Positions 35,828 through 47,105 of a stretch of DNA of 64,000 nt are shown in pieces. The stretch is from Otatea glauca (Eukaryota; Streptophyta; Magnoliopsida; Poales; Poaceae): the NCBI GenBank assembly GCA_036346275.1, contig CM070730.1, positions 2,666,309-2,730,308 of the forward strand. The letters are read 5' to 3'. Position 1 is the first letter of the stretch. Every line of letters starts with the position of its first letter. The position numbers and the translations under genes were made by a program. Below the pieces are notes generated by a model, which had not been told where the DNA came from, made no database searches, and was given only the letters and a program-made list of their open reading frames with translations.

Positions 35828-36473
35828 TGTTGGCGTCAAAAACTTGATGTAGGGTTTCGACAAGAAGACACCGCAGCGAACACCGGTTCAGAGCGTGCGG
35901 TCGATTTGACTCAGAATCGACAAGGTAAAAAATATAAAATTCACACAAAGCCGATCGTGACGATCAATCGGCTTAGATCCAATCAGCTTGAAGCCGATCA
36001 AGATCAAGGTAACAGGATGAATCTAACTAGCTGATTAAGGCTAATCAGAGGATAAAGGCAGATCGATTCTGAAGAAGGCGATGCGCAACAAAATCAGAAC
36101 AAATCGAACCTGGGGTGTAATTGACGAAGATCAACAATCGACGATGCGCAACTTTATTGATCAAGATCGATTAAAAGCTAAATTACGAAGCTACCCTAGT
36201 CGGCGTGAAAAGTAGAAAAAGTAAAGATGGTTGATTGTATTGTGTTGATGATGATTCCTTTGCGATTCGCTTTGGTCCTTTTATACCCTACCGATCGTGT
36301 CCGTTATAATACGCTTCAAGCCCGTGTCCATATCGGCCTTATCTTGGACGATTGTTTCCTTAAAAATCTTGCAGTTATCAAATATCTCGGGTTCTTTCCA
36401 ATCCTCCGTTAGTTTCCGTATCTTTAATTTTATTGCCTGATTTGGATAAACTTGCCGAATTTCGGTGCAAACA
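35828..36473 (-). repeat. 5' LTR of the Tat element, with promoter
   Basis: 646 bp, minus-strand TGTTTGCACC...CCAACA, the canonical TG...CA ends. A minus-strand TATAAAA at 36279-36285 is a good candidate for the promoter of gag-pol. It contains the inverted pair at 35948-35955/35967-35974, also present in the other LTR. Confidence 0.88.
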
Positions 36474-36478
36474 ACTCT
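36474..36478. repeat. Target site duplication ACTCT, right
   Basis: Right partner of the repeat at 24892-24896. Confidence 0.8.
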
Positions 36479-37980
36479 TTTTGTAGTTAGAGGCTATCAA
36501 AATTTCAGATGGTCTCTCTCAGAAAGAGAATCGAACTGGTTGCTCTTGCCAATCATGTTCCAAATGTATGATTGATAAGAATTTAACCGTAATTGTCTTA
36601 CGATAGAAACTTTACTCCTTTCCTTTTAACTCTCGATCTCCTCCTCTCTTGTCAAAGTGGTCCTTGGTCCTTCATCAAACATTCATGGAGTGCCCTCTTA
36701 GAAAGATAAGTAACCAGTCGTGACTCCATCGCGAGCCATGAAACGTGCTTTTCAACAGACAGTTGCAAACGATCGTATCATATCAAGAAACGTATGTGAT
36801 GTCAGATATCCCTTTTTTTTTCTTCTAACGAAGACACAAGCTACATATGTACGAGTAGGGGTGCAAGTGGGTCGGGCCTGTCCGCTAGGCCGCGCCGCAA
36901 AAACAGCCCACAAAACTGTCTGCACTAGCGTTAAGCAGGTCGACGTCGATCCGAATTGCCCGCCGGATCGCCACTTGCCCGATCGGTCGGCAATCGTGCC
37001 CCGCGACGGCGGCGCCTCCTTCGTGGGCGCCGCCACCACCACTGCCCGTCTCCTGAGCGCCGACGGGCCGCCGGATCTGGAGCCGGCACCCGATCGAGGG
37101 CGTCTCCCACGTGCATTACGAGCTCGAGAAGGGGTTCCCGAAGTACTCGCCGGCCGTCGCCACCTGCTACATCCGGTTCAAAGATCGGCCGAAGGACGTG
37201 ATCTTCCTCGAGTAGATCCGCTTCTTCGTCTCCTGCCAGTTTTGCTGCTAAAAATTCTTCATTAGCATCATCCTCTCAGCAGCAACATTAGTTCATTAGC
37301 ATCTGCTGAGAGGATGCTTGACTAGTTTGTTCCTCGGGCAGATCAAGAAGAGATAATGCTCCTCTATCAATCATGTGTGTTGTTCTTATCTGCTGAATTT
37401 TGCTGCTGCGTCATTCATCTCCCACGAAGCAAACTCATCTATGGGTTCTTTTATTTTTTTTTCAGGTTTTTGGGATTTTTAACAAACCGTTTGACTCAAT
37501 TATAATCAGGATTAGTATTGCTTTCTGCACAGCACTTGACTGCATATGCAAAATTTGCGAGCTAAGCCCACCAACCGCATATATGCAAATTTCCCTGCGG
37601 ACTGACGGCAGCTGCAGTAGCCTGCAAAAACACTAGTTCTGTTTGGAACAGCTTCGACATCTCCTTTTTAAAGCCTAGAGCTATTCTAAACTGTTATTTT
37701 CTTTGCAGTTGGAAGCTAAAAAGTAGCAACCTATTTGTAAGATAATTTTAAAGCCGAAAGGTGATCTAGGTTAGCTTCATATGGCTTCGATAGATTATAC
37801 CCTCTCACTCTCATTCTCGATCCACACCTCTCGTGCCTAAAAACTTGGCCGGCAAATATCAAACCTTTTCAGCTCAATCAATCAGCTGTGCAGCCCTTAA
37901 CTATGTAGTCAAGCCAAAAGCTATTTTTCAAAAAAACTACGTTCATACGAGACAATGTGCACTCACCAAACAGTACCAAA
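36479..37980. other. Intergenic with a GC-rich gene-like fragment
   Basis: Mostly AT-rich. A GC-rich island at 36930-37250 holds a coding-like reading on the plus strand (37075-37215: HYELEKGFPKYSPAV, then CYIRFKDRPKDVIFLE before a TAG). I do not recognise the protein. It has no start codon or second exon that I can place, so a captured or broken gene fragment is likely. The rest shows nothing. Confidence 0.35.
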
Positions 37981-38166
37981 GGGTGTATTTGGTTGGTGGG
38001 ATGAGATTGAATAGGATAGTCCTGTGTCATTTGATTTTATTATTTGAGATGAATGGAATGGTTCAGAATCTATAAGAAATATTCCTCGAATAGGATGGTT
38101 TCATTTAAGCTATAAAACATATAGATTCAAACAACCAAACACATAGATATTTTTTTCTTAAATTAC

Positions 38167-38235
<69 letters not shown>

Positions 38236-38263
38236 ACTTGATAGAAACAACTAAATACACCAT
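37981..38263. mobile_element. MITE-like element with internal (AT)n tract
   Basis: Begins gggtgtatttggttg and ends caactaaatacacc, imperfect inverted ends; a second internal caaccaaacaca at about 38132 also pairs with the left end. An (AT)n microsatellite fills 38166-38233. No target duplication was recognised. Confidence 0.5.
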
Positions 38264-38296
38264 AGGTGATTCAGGTGGGAGCGGGCTGTCCATAGC

Positions 38297-41200
38297 TGTA
38301 ACAGCCCGAAAATGAAGAACAGTATATGATAAAATGGAAATGAATATTTTGGATTCAAATATATTTATTTCTGAATTTTCTCGATGTTATTGGTTTTATT
38401 GGATTTTCTTGGATTTGTGTTTAGTATGAAAAGTCCAACAAATAGAATTACTAAATGGAAAATGGTGAGAAGGTAAAAGTAAAAATAAGAAAAATTACCA
38501 TTTGACAATGATCAATCTGGTAAACCAGTAAAAATACTTAGTAAAAATCTTTAGTGCTGATTTGCAGCAAAAATAAATATCTTAATTCTTTCTTTTGATT
38601 AAAAACAGTAAAGTTTGAATTAATTAAAAATAATAGAAATTGATCAGAAGCCCCAAAAATTACCAAAGAACCCATAGGGCAGTAGTTGAATATGGTAAAA
38701 ATCTCAGAAATTCATCATGTCGGTAAAGCCTCCTAAAAATTCAAAAACAGAGACTATTAAAACAAGAAAATCCTCATGTCAGAATTTTTATAAAATATTC
38801 ACCTGAGTTCTTGACTTGAAATTTTTATGGATGCATCCATATGACAAAATGAACCTCCATAAAAAGTTTGGAAAATAATTAATCATTTTACACCTTCAAA
38901 TAAATAGAATACCGAAATACAATTTCTGTACCAGTCCACAGTGTCAGAATGTTTATAAAATAACCATAATGTATTTTACTCTGAAAATTTAACTGGACGC
39001 CGAGGACTACCAGATAAACACACTCAAAAAGTTTGAGAAATTTTAAAAGTGATTTGTTGGTGGTTTTAATGCCCACATGGGAGCTGTCCCGGCCAGAGTT
39101 ATCCCGTAGCTCATCTCCACTCGCTGACACGCGGGCCCGGGCACAGCAGTGACTTGGTGAGCTGGCAAGCAGCGTGGACGTTTTCCTCTCGCTGCCCGGT
39201 GGGACCGGACCCACCTGTCGGCTCCTCTCCACCGCCTCGCCCTTTTCCTCTCGCCCGAGGAGAGCCCGATGCCTCGCGAGACCGTCGGCTTCCTCCGTGT
39301 CTCTGTGTGAAACCCGCCGAGCCCACGCCGCGAGTCACCTCGGCTCGTCCTCAGCCTGCCCACGCCACACCTCGCCCATGCTCTGCTGTCTCGCCGGAAA
39401 GATCTCGCGCCACCTCGCTGAGCGGTCGAACTGTGATCACTTGCCTCTCTCCGATTCAAACACTGGAGCCACTTTGCTTTTCTAGGCTATAAATACGTGT
39501 GGGCATCGTGACCGAGGCTCCCATTTCTTCACTCATTCCCGAGTGAGACCCGAGCAATCGCCCATCTTTTCGCCATTCTCGCCAACACACGAGAAAAGGG
39601 GAAAAGCAGTGAAGTGAGCCAAATCGGCAACAATCTTTCGGGTTTTTCGGTTCTTAAGCTTATTGCACCTCATAGCTTGTCGATCAATCTTTACTTTCAC
39701 TTCTTCTCGCTGCAGTTCATCTCCTCCGTCGTTCTTCTTCCTTTCGGCCGGCGGTGGATACCATCTTGGCGACTCTCCGGTCACTCTAGCGGTGAAATAG
39801 AAACCTTAGGTTGCACCGATACTCTAGGAACTTTTGCCCGGTGGAAAGGTGGCGGCGGCGAGCCGTTGCTTGCTCGGCCATTAGCGCCGCCCAGACCACA
39901 GTGGAGACCCATCTCGCCACCTCCGGCGAATGGGCACCACCACTAGATGCGCCTTTGCGCACCGATGCTCATAGTCTTTTATTCCGCCGCCGGAGTTAGT
40001 CACGGCCGTGAGCCTTAGACCAAAAGGCCTGTTTGGTCACCGGTCGGTGGGTCCGAGTAGTCGATGGCGCGATCGCTTGAGCGGTTAGTCGCCGACGAAG
40101 GGCCCATCCGTCGGCGTCGGACCGTGTTTGTCTTGTAGCCGTCGTCGCGGTCATCGACTTATGGCCCTACGGTATCTACCGCAGACGCGCCATGCATGGT
40201 CGCTGGCAGCGGGGCCGACTTGTCGATCGCACTGAGCCAAATTCAAACGCAGTAGCGCCAAATCCAAAAGCCGCTTTCCAACTGCGAAAACGTATTTTGA
40301 ATTTCCGATTGAATTTCGAAAAACCGAACCACTTCAAATGTGCATAACTTTTGAATCATCTGGCCAAAAATAGTGAAACCAATTTCTAAATTCATGAAAA
40401 ATTCCGTAGATTCAGAATATGCAAAAATATTTTGAAGATCATCTCTGGAAAATTTTGAAATTCAAATTTGAGTTAAAAGGCTAGAGATATGCTCTATACA
40501 AAATTTCTGTAAATAAACTTGAAAATTTATGAAACTAATTTTTCTAGAATCCTTATATTACCAGGAACCCAGATATATAAGGATATTTAATTTTCATGCT
40601 TATATGAATTACTTTTATTTAGGCCTTGTTTCCAATACACTAGCAATTCAAATATGTATACTAAGATTAAAAGAAATATAAAAGGAACAAAAGTTTAATT
40701 ATAAATAGCAGGATGGCAGTAGCATAGTTAAGTTTGATTAAGTAGGAATTTTGGGTTGAATTAACTCTAAAGCATGTAATTATTTTTGTGCCAAATGCAC
40801 TCTCACACATATATATGTATATATATGTGCTTGGTTAAATAGCTAAAATCTAGTCTATTTGATTCAAGCCATAAACAACCTAACAACTTAGCTTGATAAA
40901 GAATTTGTAGTTAATAAATTTGTATCACCAGAACCTTCTCAAAAATCAAGTATAAATCTAATTAGCTAGCTACCAGTTATAAATTATTTAAAACCTTTCC
41001 TATGCAAATCACTTAGGGTTAAGTGTTTAGCGTAACCCTTAATTAGTGTCTAATTCTTTTAATTCAAATAATTTTAGCATCTATAATTCGAAGTCATAAA
41101 TACTAGAATTCACAATTTTAGCCTCTTGAATTCGTAAATCCCAAGCAATTAATCAGTAAAAGAAACCATGTTGATCTTTTCACAAAAGTATTAACGTTCG

Positions 41201-42960
41201 GATGTACAATTATTTACTTCGTGAAATCTTAAAAATCATATTTTTAATCCTCAAAAGGATAACCTGTTTTCATAGCTTTTTCTTTATTTGACTTTCATGT
41301 CTGTCTTCTTTTCGCCCTTTTACGAATTTGGATATTTACTATTCTTCCGCTTGATCGTCGTGTAGAGTCCGACGACTCGAAGAGGAAGACGACGCCATCG
41401 CCGATCCAGATCACGAGTTAGACAATGAAATGCAAGGCAAGCATCTCCTTGAACATGTCGAGCCTAATAATTTACCTACATTATGTTGTTTTTGCTTATG
41501 TACAGTGCATCCGGATAGTTCTCCTAAAATGCTAATTTGGGTTAGAAACGAGAGTTAGTCCTGTAAATTATGGTTTGCCTCAATCTGTATGAACATGTGA
41601 ACCTTGTAAGCCTTAGTTGAAAAACTAGACATGCTTAATGTCATTTTGGGTATAACATTGGTATAGAACATCTGCTCAAAGCTGTAGATCGTACTTTCAA
41701 TCTTTTCAACAAATGTATGATCCTCATTTGGGAAATGTTGCTGGTACTTTGATTAAAAACCCAAAATAAAACTATGGTTTTGATGCGGGCGATTAATGGC
41801 AGTAGCCGGAGGTGCAGAGGGATTTGCACGTAGTTAGGGTGGAGTATCGCCCGTGTCGGATTAAGGACCGAGCAATGGGACGCTATAGATCCAAGAATTT
41901 CGTACAACCACGAGGGCTGGTATGGGACAGTCTTAGCCTATTAAGTTGTTTAGGTGTGGCTTTGCATCTAAGGAAGGCGGGAGTACTGCACAGGCATCCC
42001 GTTTCGGTTTGTCTGTAGGGGTTTCTACATACCAATGCAACGGTGTACGCCTGGCCGTGAACAGAAACGTGGTGTTGGGTGAAAAGTGAAAGGATCCACG
42101 TCTTGGGTGAGTGTTTCTATTTTCATGGCGAGGGTCAAACGTCCCGGGCTGGTTCAAAGCCACATCTAAATAATGTAACGGCTCTGTATGATCTCCTTAC
42201 CGACACACCAAAGGAAGTGTGTAAGTTGGCACAGCAAAAGAGGTTGATCATTCCTTGTGGGTAAAGTTGTACACCTCTGCAGTGTAAATCTAATCGATTA
42301 GCCGTGTCCACGGTTATGAACGCTTGGTGAAGTCATTCCAATGTTAGAATGTTTTGGTACTTTTCGGAAAACTGGGTTTGAAAAGGAAACCATTTTGCAC
42401 CTAGCTTTTGGGTCAAAGGACGACTCAGGGATCTATGCGATCGGGTAGATCGGGTTGAAGGACTTGGATTTTTGCTTATCGCTTTATGTTTCAAATGCTC
42501 ATTTGAAAATGCGGTGTTTTCAATTTATTATATTGTATTCTTAAAATGTTTATGCAATCTGCAAAATAACCATTAACTCGCCTTGATTAGCTTTGCATAA
42601 TTACTTAAATGCATCCGCCAAACACTATAAGTCTTCTTTGAGTACCAAAGTACTCAATCTTGCATCTATTGTCTCGGAAGAGGACGAAGCTGCTAAACGC
42701 CCGACGACTTTTACTTTCACGCAGGTGCGGAACTTTTGACGATGAGTTTCTAGGTTTGCCAAGTCGCTTGTTCGAGGTTAGCGGGCAAACCACGTGGCTT
42801 TTGGAGTTTTTAATTCCTCTATTTTCCATTGTTGTAAAATTTATCTCTGTATAATTATTCTTGCTTGTAATATATGCCCGCTAGCCTAATATTTATCTTG
42901 TGGATGTGATATGAATGTTGTAATGCAATATGAGTGCTAGCTATCGAATACCGATCACGT
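38297..42960 (+). repeat. Long solo-LTR-like block B
   Basis: Same family as block A. Starts TGTAACAGCCCG; AT-rich to 39060, then GC-rich to about 40270, then AT-rich. A plus-strand TATA-like ctataaatacg at 39487-39497 followed by a pyrimidine-rich leader suggests an LTR promoter. Short frames in the GC-rich part are not recognised as proteins. The end near 42960 is approximate; the terminal part (42888-42932) recurs at 43945-43990. No gag or pol is seen. Confidence 0.5.
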
Positions 42961-43074
42961 GTTTGCAGGACTAAGACAAGAATCATGGGCCTTCATGGAG
43001 GTTCCCCTTGGGCCTTTGCGAGATGCATTGCAAAAGCGGGTCTCATGCAAGAAAACTTCATGAAAAACCGTACA

Positions 43075-43625
43075 ATTCTCCCACTTGCACACGTATGTAC
43101 GAGCACGAATTGTGTTTGTTTTTACAATGAGCACGAATCGTCTTGTCATCTAACTAACATAAATTATTGTAGGAGCAAGCGAGTGGCACCAATGCAGTGC
43201 TATTTGCAATGCAAGATTCCTCCTTGGACATGTTCAAGCTGCAAGCCTAAACAAAACTTGTTTTACCCAAATCTTTCATTTCAAACTCGGACTTCAAGTA
43301 TGAGCATGAGCATGACAAGCCTTTCGACCAGAACACCACAATAAAGGTAATTCCACCCATGCAGGGAACAAAGACCCATTTGTGACCTACGGGTTTACAT
43401 GGGAGGTGTGCGGCATCTGAACAAACAAAGAGGAGGTGGAATGGATGCAATTCAGCATCAACGTTGGTATTGCTCTGGGCCGCGATGGACGATGCCCAAA
43501 GGAGTAGAGTAGCGTTATAGCCTGGCAAGAAGCATTTTAGTGAGAGAGAAAAGAACGGATCGGTGGAATGCCATATTAGAGCAGAGGAGGAAATAGGTAG
43601 ATAATGCCCGTAGGTGGACCAACCA
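43075..43625. repeat. Duplicated segment, copy 1, with a copia RT shard
   Basis: Shares with 44380-44785 a series of collinear blocks: tttacaatgagcacgaatcg, gcaagcgagtggcaccaatg, gaccagaacaccacaat, gaggaggtggaatggatgca, the ccaaaggagtagagtagcg region and the end gtaggtggaccaaccaa. Copy 1 also holds about 90 bases (43210-43300) that on the minus strand encode YLKSEFEMKDLGKTSF, a copia reverse transcriptase shard missing from copy 2. Confidence 0.7.
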
Positions 43626-44379
43626 ATGAGTTGCTTCTGCGATCGTAGTAATCTTTCAGCGTTCTTCGTGATCATTGAAAGTATTTAGACTCTCTTAAGA
43701 TGGTATTTGTTATGCTACTATAATTCCAATAAAACAGAGGCAAAATAATTCAAAAATTGCTTGTAAAGGAAAGAATCTGGAATAAAAAATAAATTGATCG
43801 GGACGCTGCAAGGCGAAATTATACTCGACACTGCTGCAAGTACGCAAACCTCGGGCGTGCCCAATCTTGCGTGGCAGGGCAAGATGGTGTGCTTGAGCTT
43901 TTCAACTTGCTCAAGTGCGTCCCGCACTCTCTCGGCCATGTATTCATTTATCTTGTGGATGTGATATGAATGTTGTAAACAAACTCACGATATGAGTCCG
44001 ACATTAGATTACTGCGTGTAATCTAATAGAAAATGATTCGCAAAAGCCGAAAATAAATTCATATGCATTGCAATATATTAAATAAAGCAAGGATTCAAAA
44101 TTCATAAAGAAAATTAAGTAAGCAGAGAAATAATCAAATAAATCTTCTAGATTTTACGGCCATTTTTCAAAATTTTACATTTTTTTCTTTTTCTTCTCCT
44201 TTCCTTTTCTTTCTTTTCTTTTTTTTTCTTCTTGAATCACGGCTTCTTGGGCTTGGGCCTCTTGGCTGGAGGCCCGACCCATTCCTTGCCCGTTTGCATG
44301 AGAATAGGGTTTCCCGCTGCGCCGTTTCTGCGCTTGCGTCCTTTCGCCTCGCGCCGGGTCTCACAATAGCCGCCCACTT
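43626..44379. other. Spacer between the duplicated segments
   Basis: Contains a second copy of the end of block B (43945-43990, tatcttgtggatgtgatatg) and a long pyrimidine-rich tract at 44175-44235. No gene is seen. Confidence 0.4.
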
Positions 44380-44785
44380 GCCACTTCACACGTATGTATG
44401 CCGAGCGACGAGAATTGTGAAGGCGGTGCTGTGGCGCGGCTAAATCTTTTTTACAATGAGCACGAATCGTCTTGTCATCTAACTAACAAAGCAAGCGAGT
44501 GGCACCAATGCATGCCAGAAATGTGGTAGCGTATGGCCGCGGTCGGCAACCGTGCGTGCGTCCGTGGCAAGTGCATGAGCATGAGCGACCAGAACACCAC
44601 AATTGCAGGGGGAAAAGAGGAGGTGGAATGGATGCATTCAGCTTTCTCTGGGCCGCGATGGACGATGCCCAAAGGAGTAGAGTAGCGTTATAGCCTGGCA
44701 AGAAGAGAGAGAAAAAGAACGGTTAGAGCAGAGGAGGAAATAGGTAGATAATGCCCGTAGGTGGACCAACCAACCGATCGGGACG
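44380..44785. repeat. Duplicated segment, copy 2
   Basis: Shorter partner of 43075-43625. It lacks the copia shard and several other blocks, and has its own extra bases at 44515-44570. Confidence 0.7.
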
Positions 44786-46029
44786 CTTCTACGGCCCCAA
44801 CGAAACGCCTCTCACCAACTGAATAATTTCTCCTCCATTTTTGGTGCTCCTCTCCTTCTCATCCACATACTTTCAACACGCGGACGTCCAGACAAACACA
44901 AGATGCTAATTTATCTCATAAACAAAAGGACTCTGATTTGCTGTAGGCGGTAGGTGTTAAGCACCACATGTAACTAAATTGTACGCATGTGTCATGCCAT
45001 GCGTATTGTTGCAAAAAGTATGCAGGGAATGCTTATTGTCTAGCGAATGTTGCGGTTCATACAATCTTTGAGATGAAGTTAAATGAGTCTGTGAAGTCGA
45101 CAATATGGTGTCATATTGTCAAAGCAAGCAAAGACATCTCTGAATGTTGTAGATCACTTTTTATATTGAACCATGATTTGATGAAGGAACTTGGAAGTAA
45201 CCGGGTGCTACATCAAAACAGTTGCCCTACCAAATGGAGGTGTAATTCAAGCCACCTAGAAAAACTTCGTGTCACATCCCTCCCTCTCTCTCCTGCTCTT
45301 TCTCTCTTCACCTTTCACTTTAAAAACTTTGCTTTTCGTAAAGTTTCAGATCCTACTATCCAGTTCCGGAACATGGTATTTAAAGAAGCCTGTAATGCTA
45401 CTTTTCCCTTCCACATACTGCCATGCAATCCAAAGTCTAATGCTTTATTCTATTTTTTTCCCCTCCTGTCTTGCCTTCTTTCTTTTCATACCTTTCTGAT
45501 TCTTTCTGGCGTGCGTAGAAGCGTACACACTAACTAATTTGATGTGGCGACCATTTGTGTCATTTATATGCCTGCTGTGGTAGCACTACTAGACTTGTAG
45601 TAATCTCGATTCAGGCTAGCTTAAGCAGAGTGGAAGTTTGGGTGAAGTGCTGCATCTTCTAACTGTTCTTTAATGTCACGTACTAATGCATAAAGCTTGG
45701 CCTGTTATTATTAGAACAAAACTCACAAGTATACGATCTTCTTTACTCATTTATCCTATTACGTTGAACATTTTTAACTAGAACTTTGTTTATAATGTTT
45801 GAAAGCCATTGTAGAATACAGAAATACCATGTAACAAACAGGTTGAATTGTTGAAAACATGTATGGTTGACTCAACGGTAACGATGAAATTATAGCAACA
45901 TTATATTCTCCAACAACACAAATGAGTGTTTTTCATTGCATAAATGTAGGAGTAGCTCCATTATGAAGTGCAAAACCAGTCATGGAACAAACCAGATCAT
46001 CCATATTAAAGCTAACTGCCAACTGCTGC
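44786..46029. other. Intergenic, no gene recognised
   Basis: One plus-strand frame of 182 codons (44989-45537) is open but matches no family I know, is rich in Phe/Ser/Leu from a pyrimidine-rich tract, and has no coding signal beyond length. I do not call it a gene. Confidence 0.25.
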
Positions 46030-46322
46030 CCGAGATGATCTCGGGGAAAATCTCCATTGTCTGGCCAATGCTCCATTCTCTAAATTTATAAGGCATATTT
46101 TCTTTTAACATATAGACTAAATAGATATTGTACATAACTAACTTATCCCTAATTTTGTCTCTAAGCATTATATTCAATCCATGCATGTAGAGTAAAACTG
46201 AATATTTATCAGAGTATATGGGAAACATCACACTAATTTTATATTAAAATATGAAATATGTCTTATATTTATAGATAAGACCATTCAAAAAATATGCCAT
46301 GTATTTTTGGATAGAGGGAGTT
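46030..46322. repeat. AT-rich MITE-like repeat, copy 2
   Basis: Similar to 4327-4450. The right end tttggatagagggag resembles a Stowaway terminus. Confidence 0.45.
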
Positions 46323-47105
46323 CTGCACTACAAACACAAATTTGGACAAAGATTCTGTCGACAGATGGAGCTTTCTAGTAATTTTGAGGATTTTTTTTGT
46401 TTGGAGAGAGGCAAAATTTGCAGCTCACTATTACACTTCATACTCTTTCTTATGTGCAGCATCATTCGGATTGGATCATAGTTTTGTGACATACGATACG
46501 GGCATGTATAGTTCTAAGAACGAAGAAGTTAAATCTCGCAGAGAAAACCAAAATAACGATGCTGAAGCAACCATAACCAGAATGAAAGATTTGGCGTAGC
46601 CGACCACAGATTCTTTAAACATAACCTCAAAAGAGTATAAGAGATTGTTGCTCTCTCGTATCCCTTTCTAACCTTTTATGACCATTGATTCTTTGTCTTA
46701 TACGAGAATTAATATTAAAGAATAACATAGCCTCTAATTCTCTTGCTTGGCTGTCTCTTTAGCGAGGCCCCACCGGGCTTTCATTTGGTACGATCGTGTG
46801 ACGCGGAAACGTACATGTCTCACAGGATTCCATTGCTCGACAGGGAAAAGTTTTCGGGTACCTATCAGCACGTACGGTCCTGTAGCAACAGTCTTAGAAC
46901 AAGTCAGCTGGACATGGAAAAATTTAGCCCGTTTGATTAGAATGTCTGTGTTCTTGTGGCGATCAGTGCCGACAATTTCAAAGATACCTCATAATCTTAT
47001 GGATTAATATCCAAAAAGTGTAGTTTGTTGAATAATAATCCAAATCACAGTGTTACAGTTGAAAATAGTAAGAACTCAAACACAGTTATTCCATTATTTA
47101 TTTGG
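46323..47105. other. Intergenic, no gene seen
   Basis: Short frames only. The segment 46745-46960 is somewhat coding-like in composition but is not recognised. Confidence 0.25.

Larger units (their letters stand above)
24897..36473 (-). mobile_element. Complete Ty3-gypsy element, Tat type, with antisense extra gene
   Basis: An 11.6 kb LTR retrotransposon in minus orientation: 5' LTR 35828-36473, primer site 35804-35821, gag 35798-33538, protease/RT/RNase H/integrase 33227-29007, a 3.3 kb extra region with a plus-strand plant mobile domain gene (25897-28803), polypurine tract 25556-25572, 3' LTR 24897-25555. A perfect 5-bp target duplication (ACTCT) flanks it. Gag and pol carry many frameshifts and an altered integrase active site, so it is not autonomous now. 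The large space between pol and 3' LTR, the antisense gene, and the gag and RT style (LPPNSV, YIDDVVVK) point to the Tat lineage. The whole element is crowded with GCCGAT/ATCGGC (see findings). Confidence 0.88.

Noticed and set aside
25021..36000. CRISPR-like or satellite array based on the repeated GCCGAT
   Set aside because: Spacing is irregular, orientation mixed, and units lie within coding frames; it is not an array, and CRISPR is not expected in a plant.
38166..38233. Possible centromeric or telomeric satellite
   Set aside because: Simple (AT)n only, inside a MITE; no higher-order repeat.
44989..45537. 182-codon plus-strand open frame
   Set aside because: No recognisable domain, composition driven by a pyrimidine-rich tract, and no splice or promoter context.
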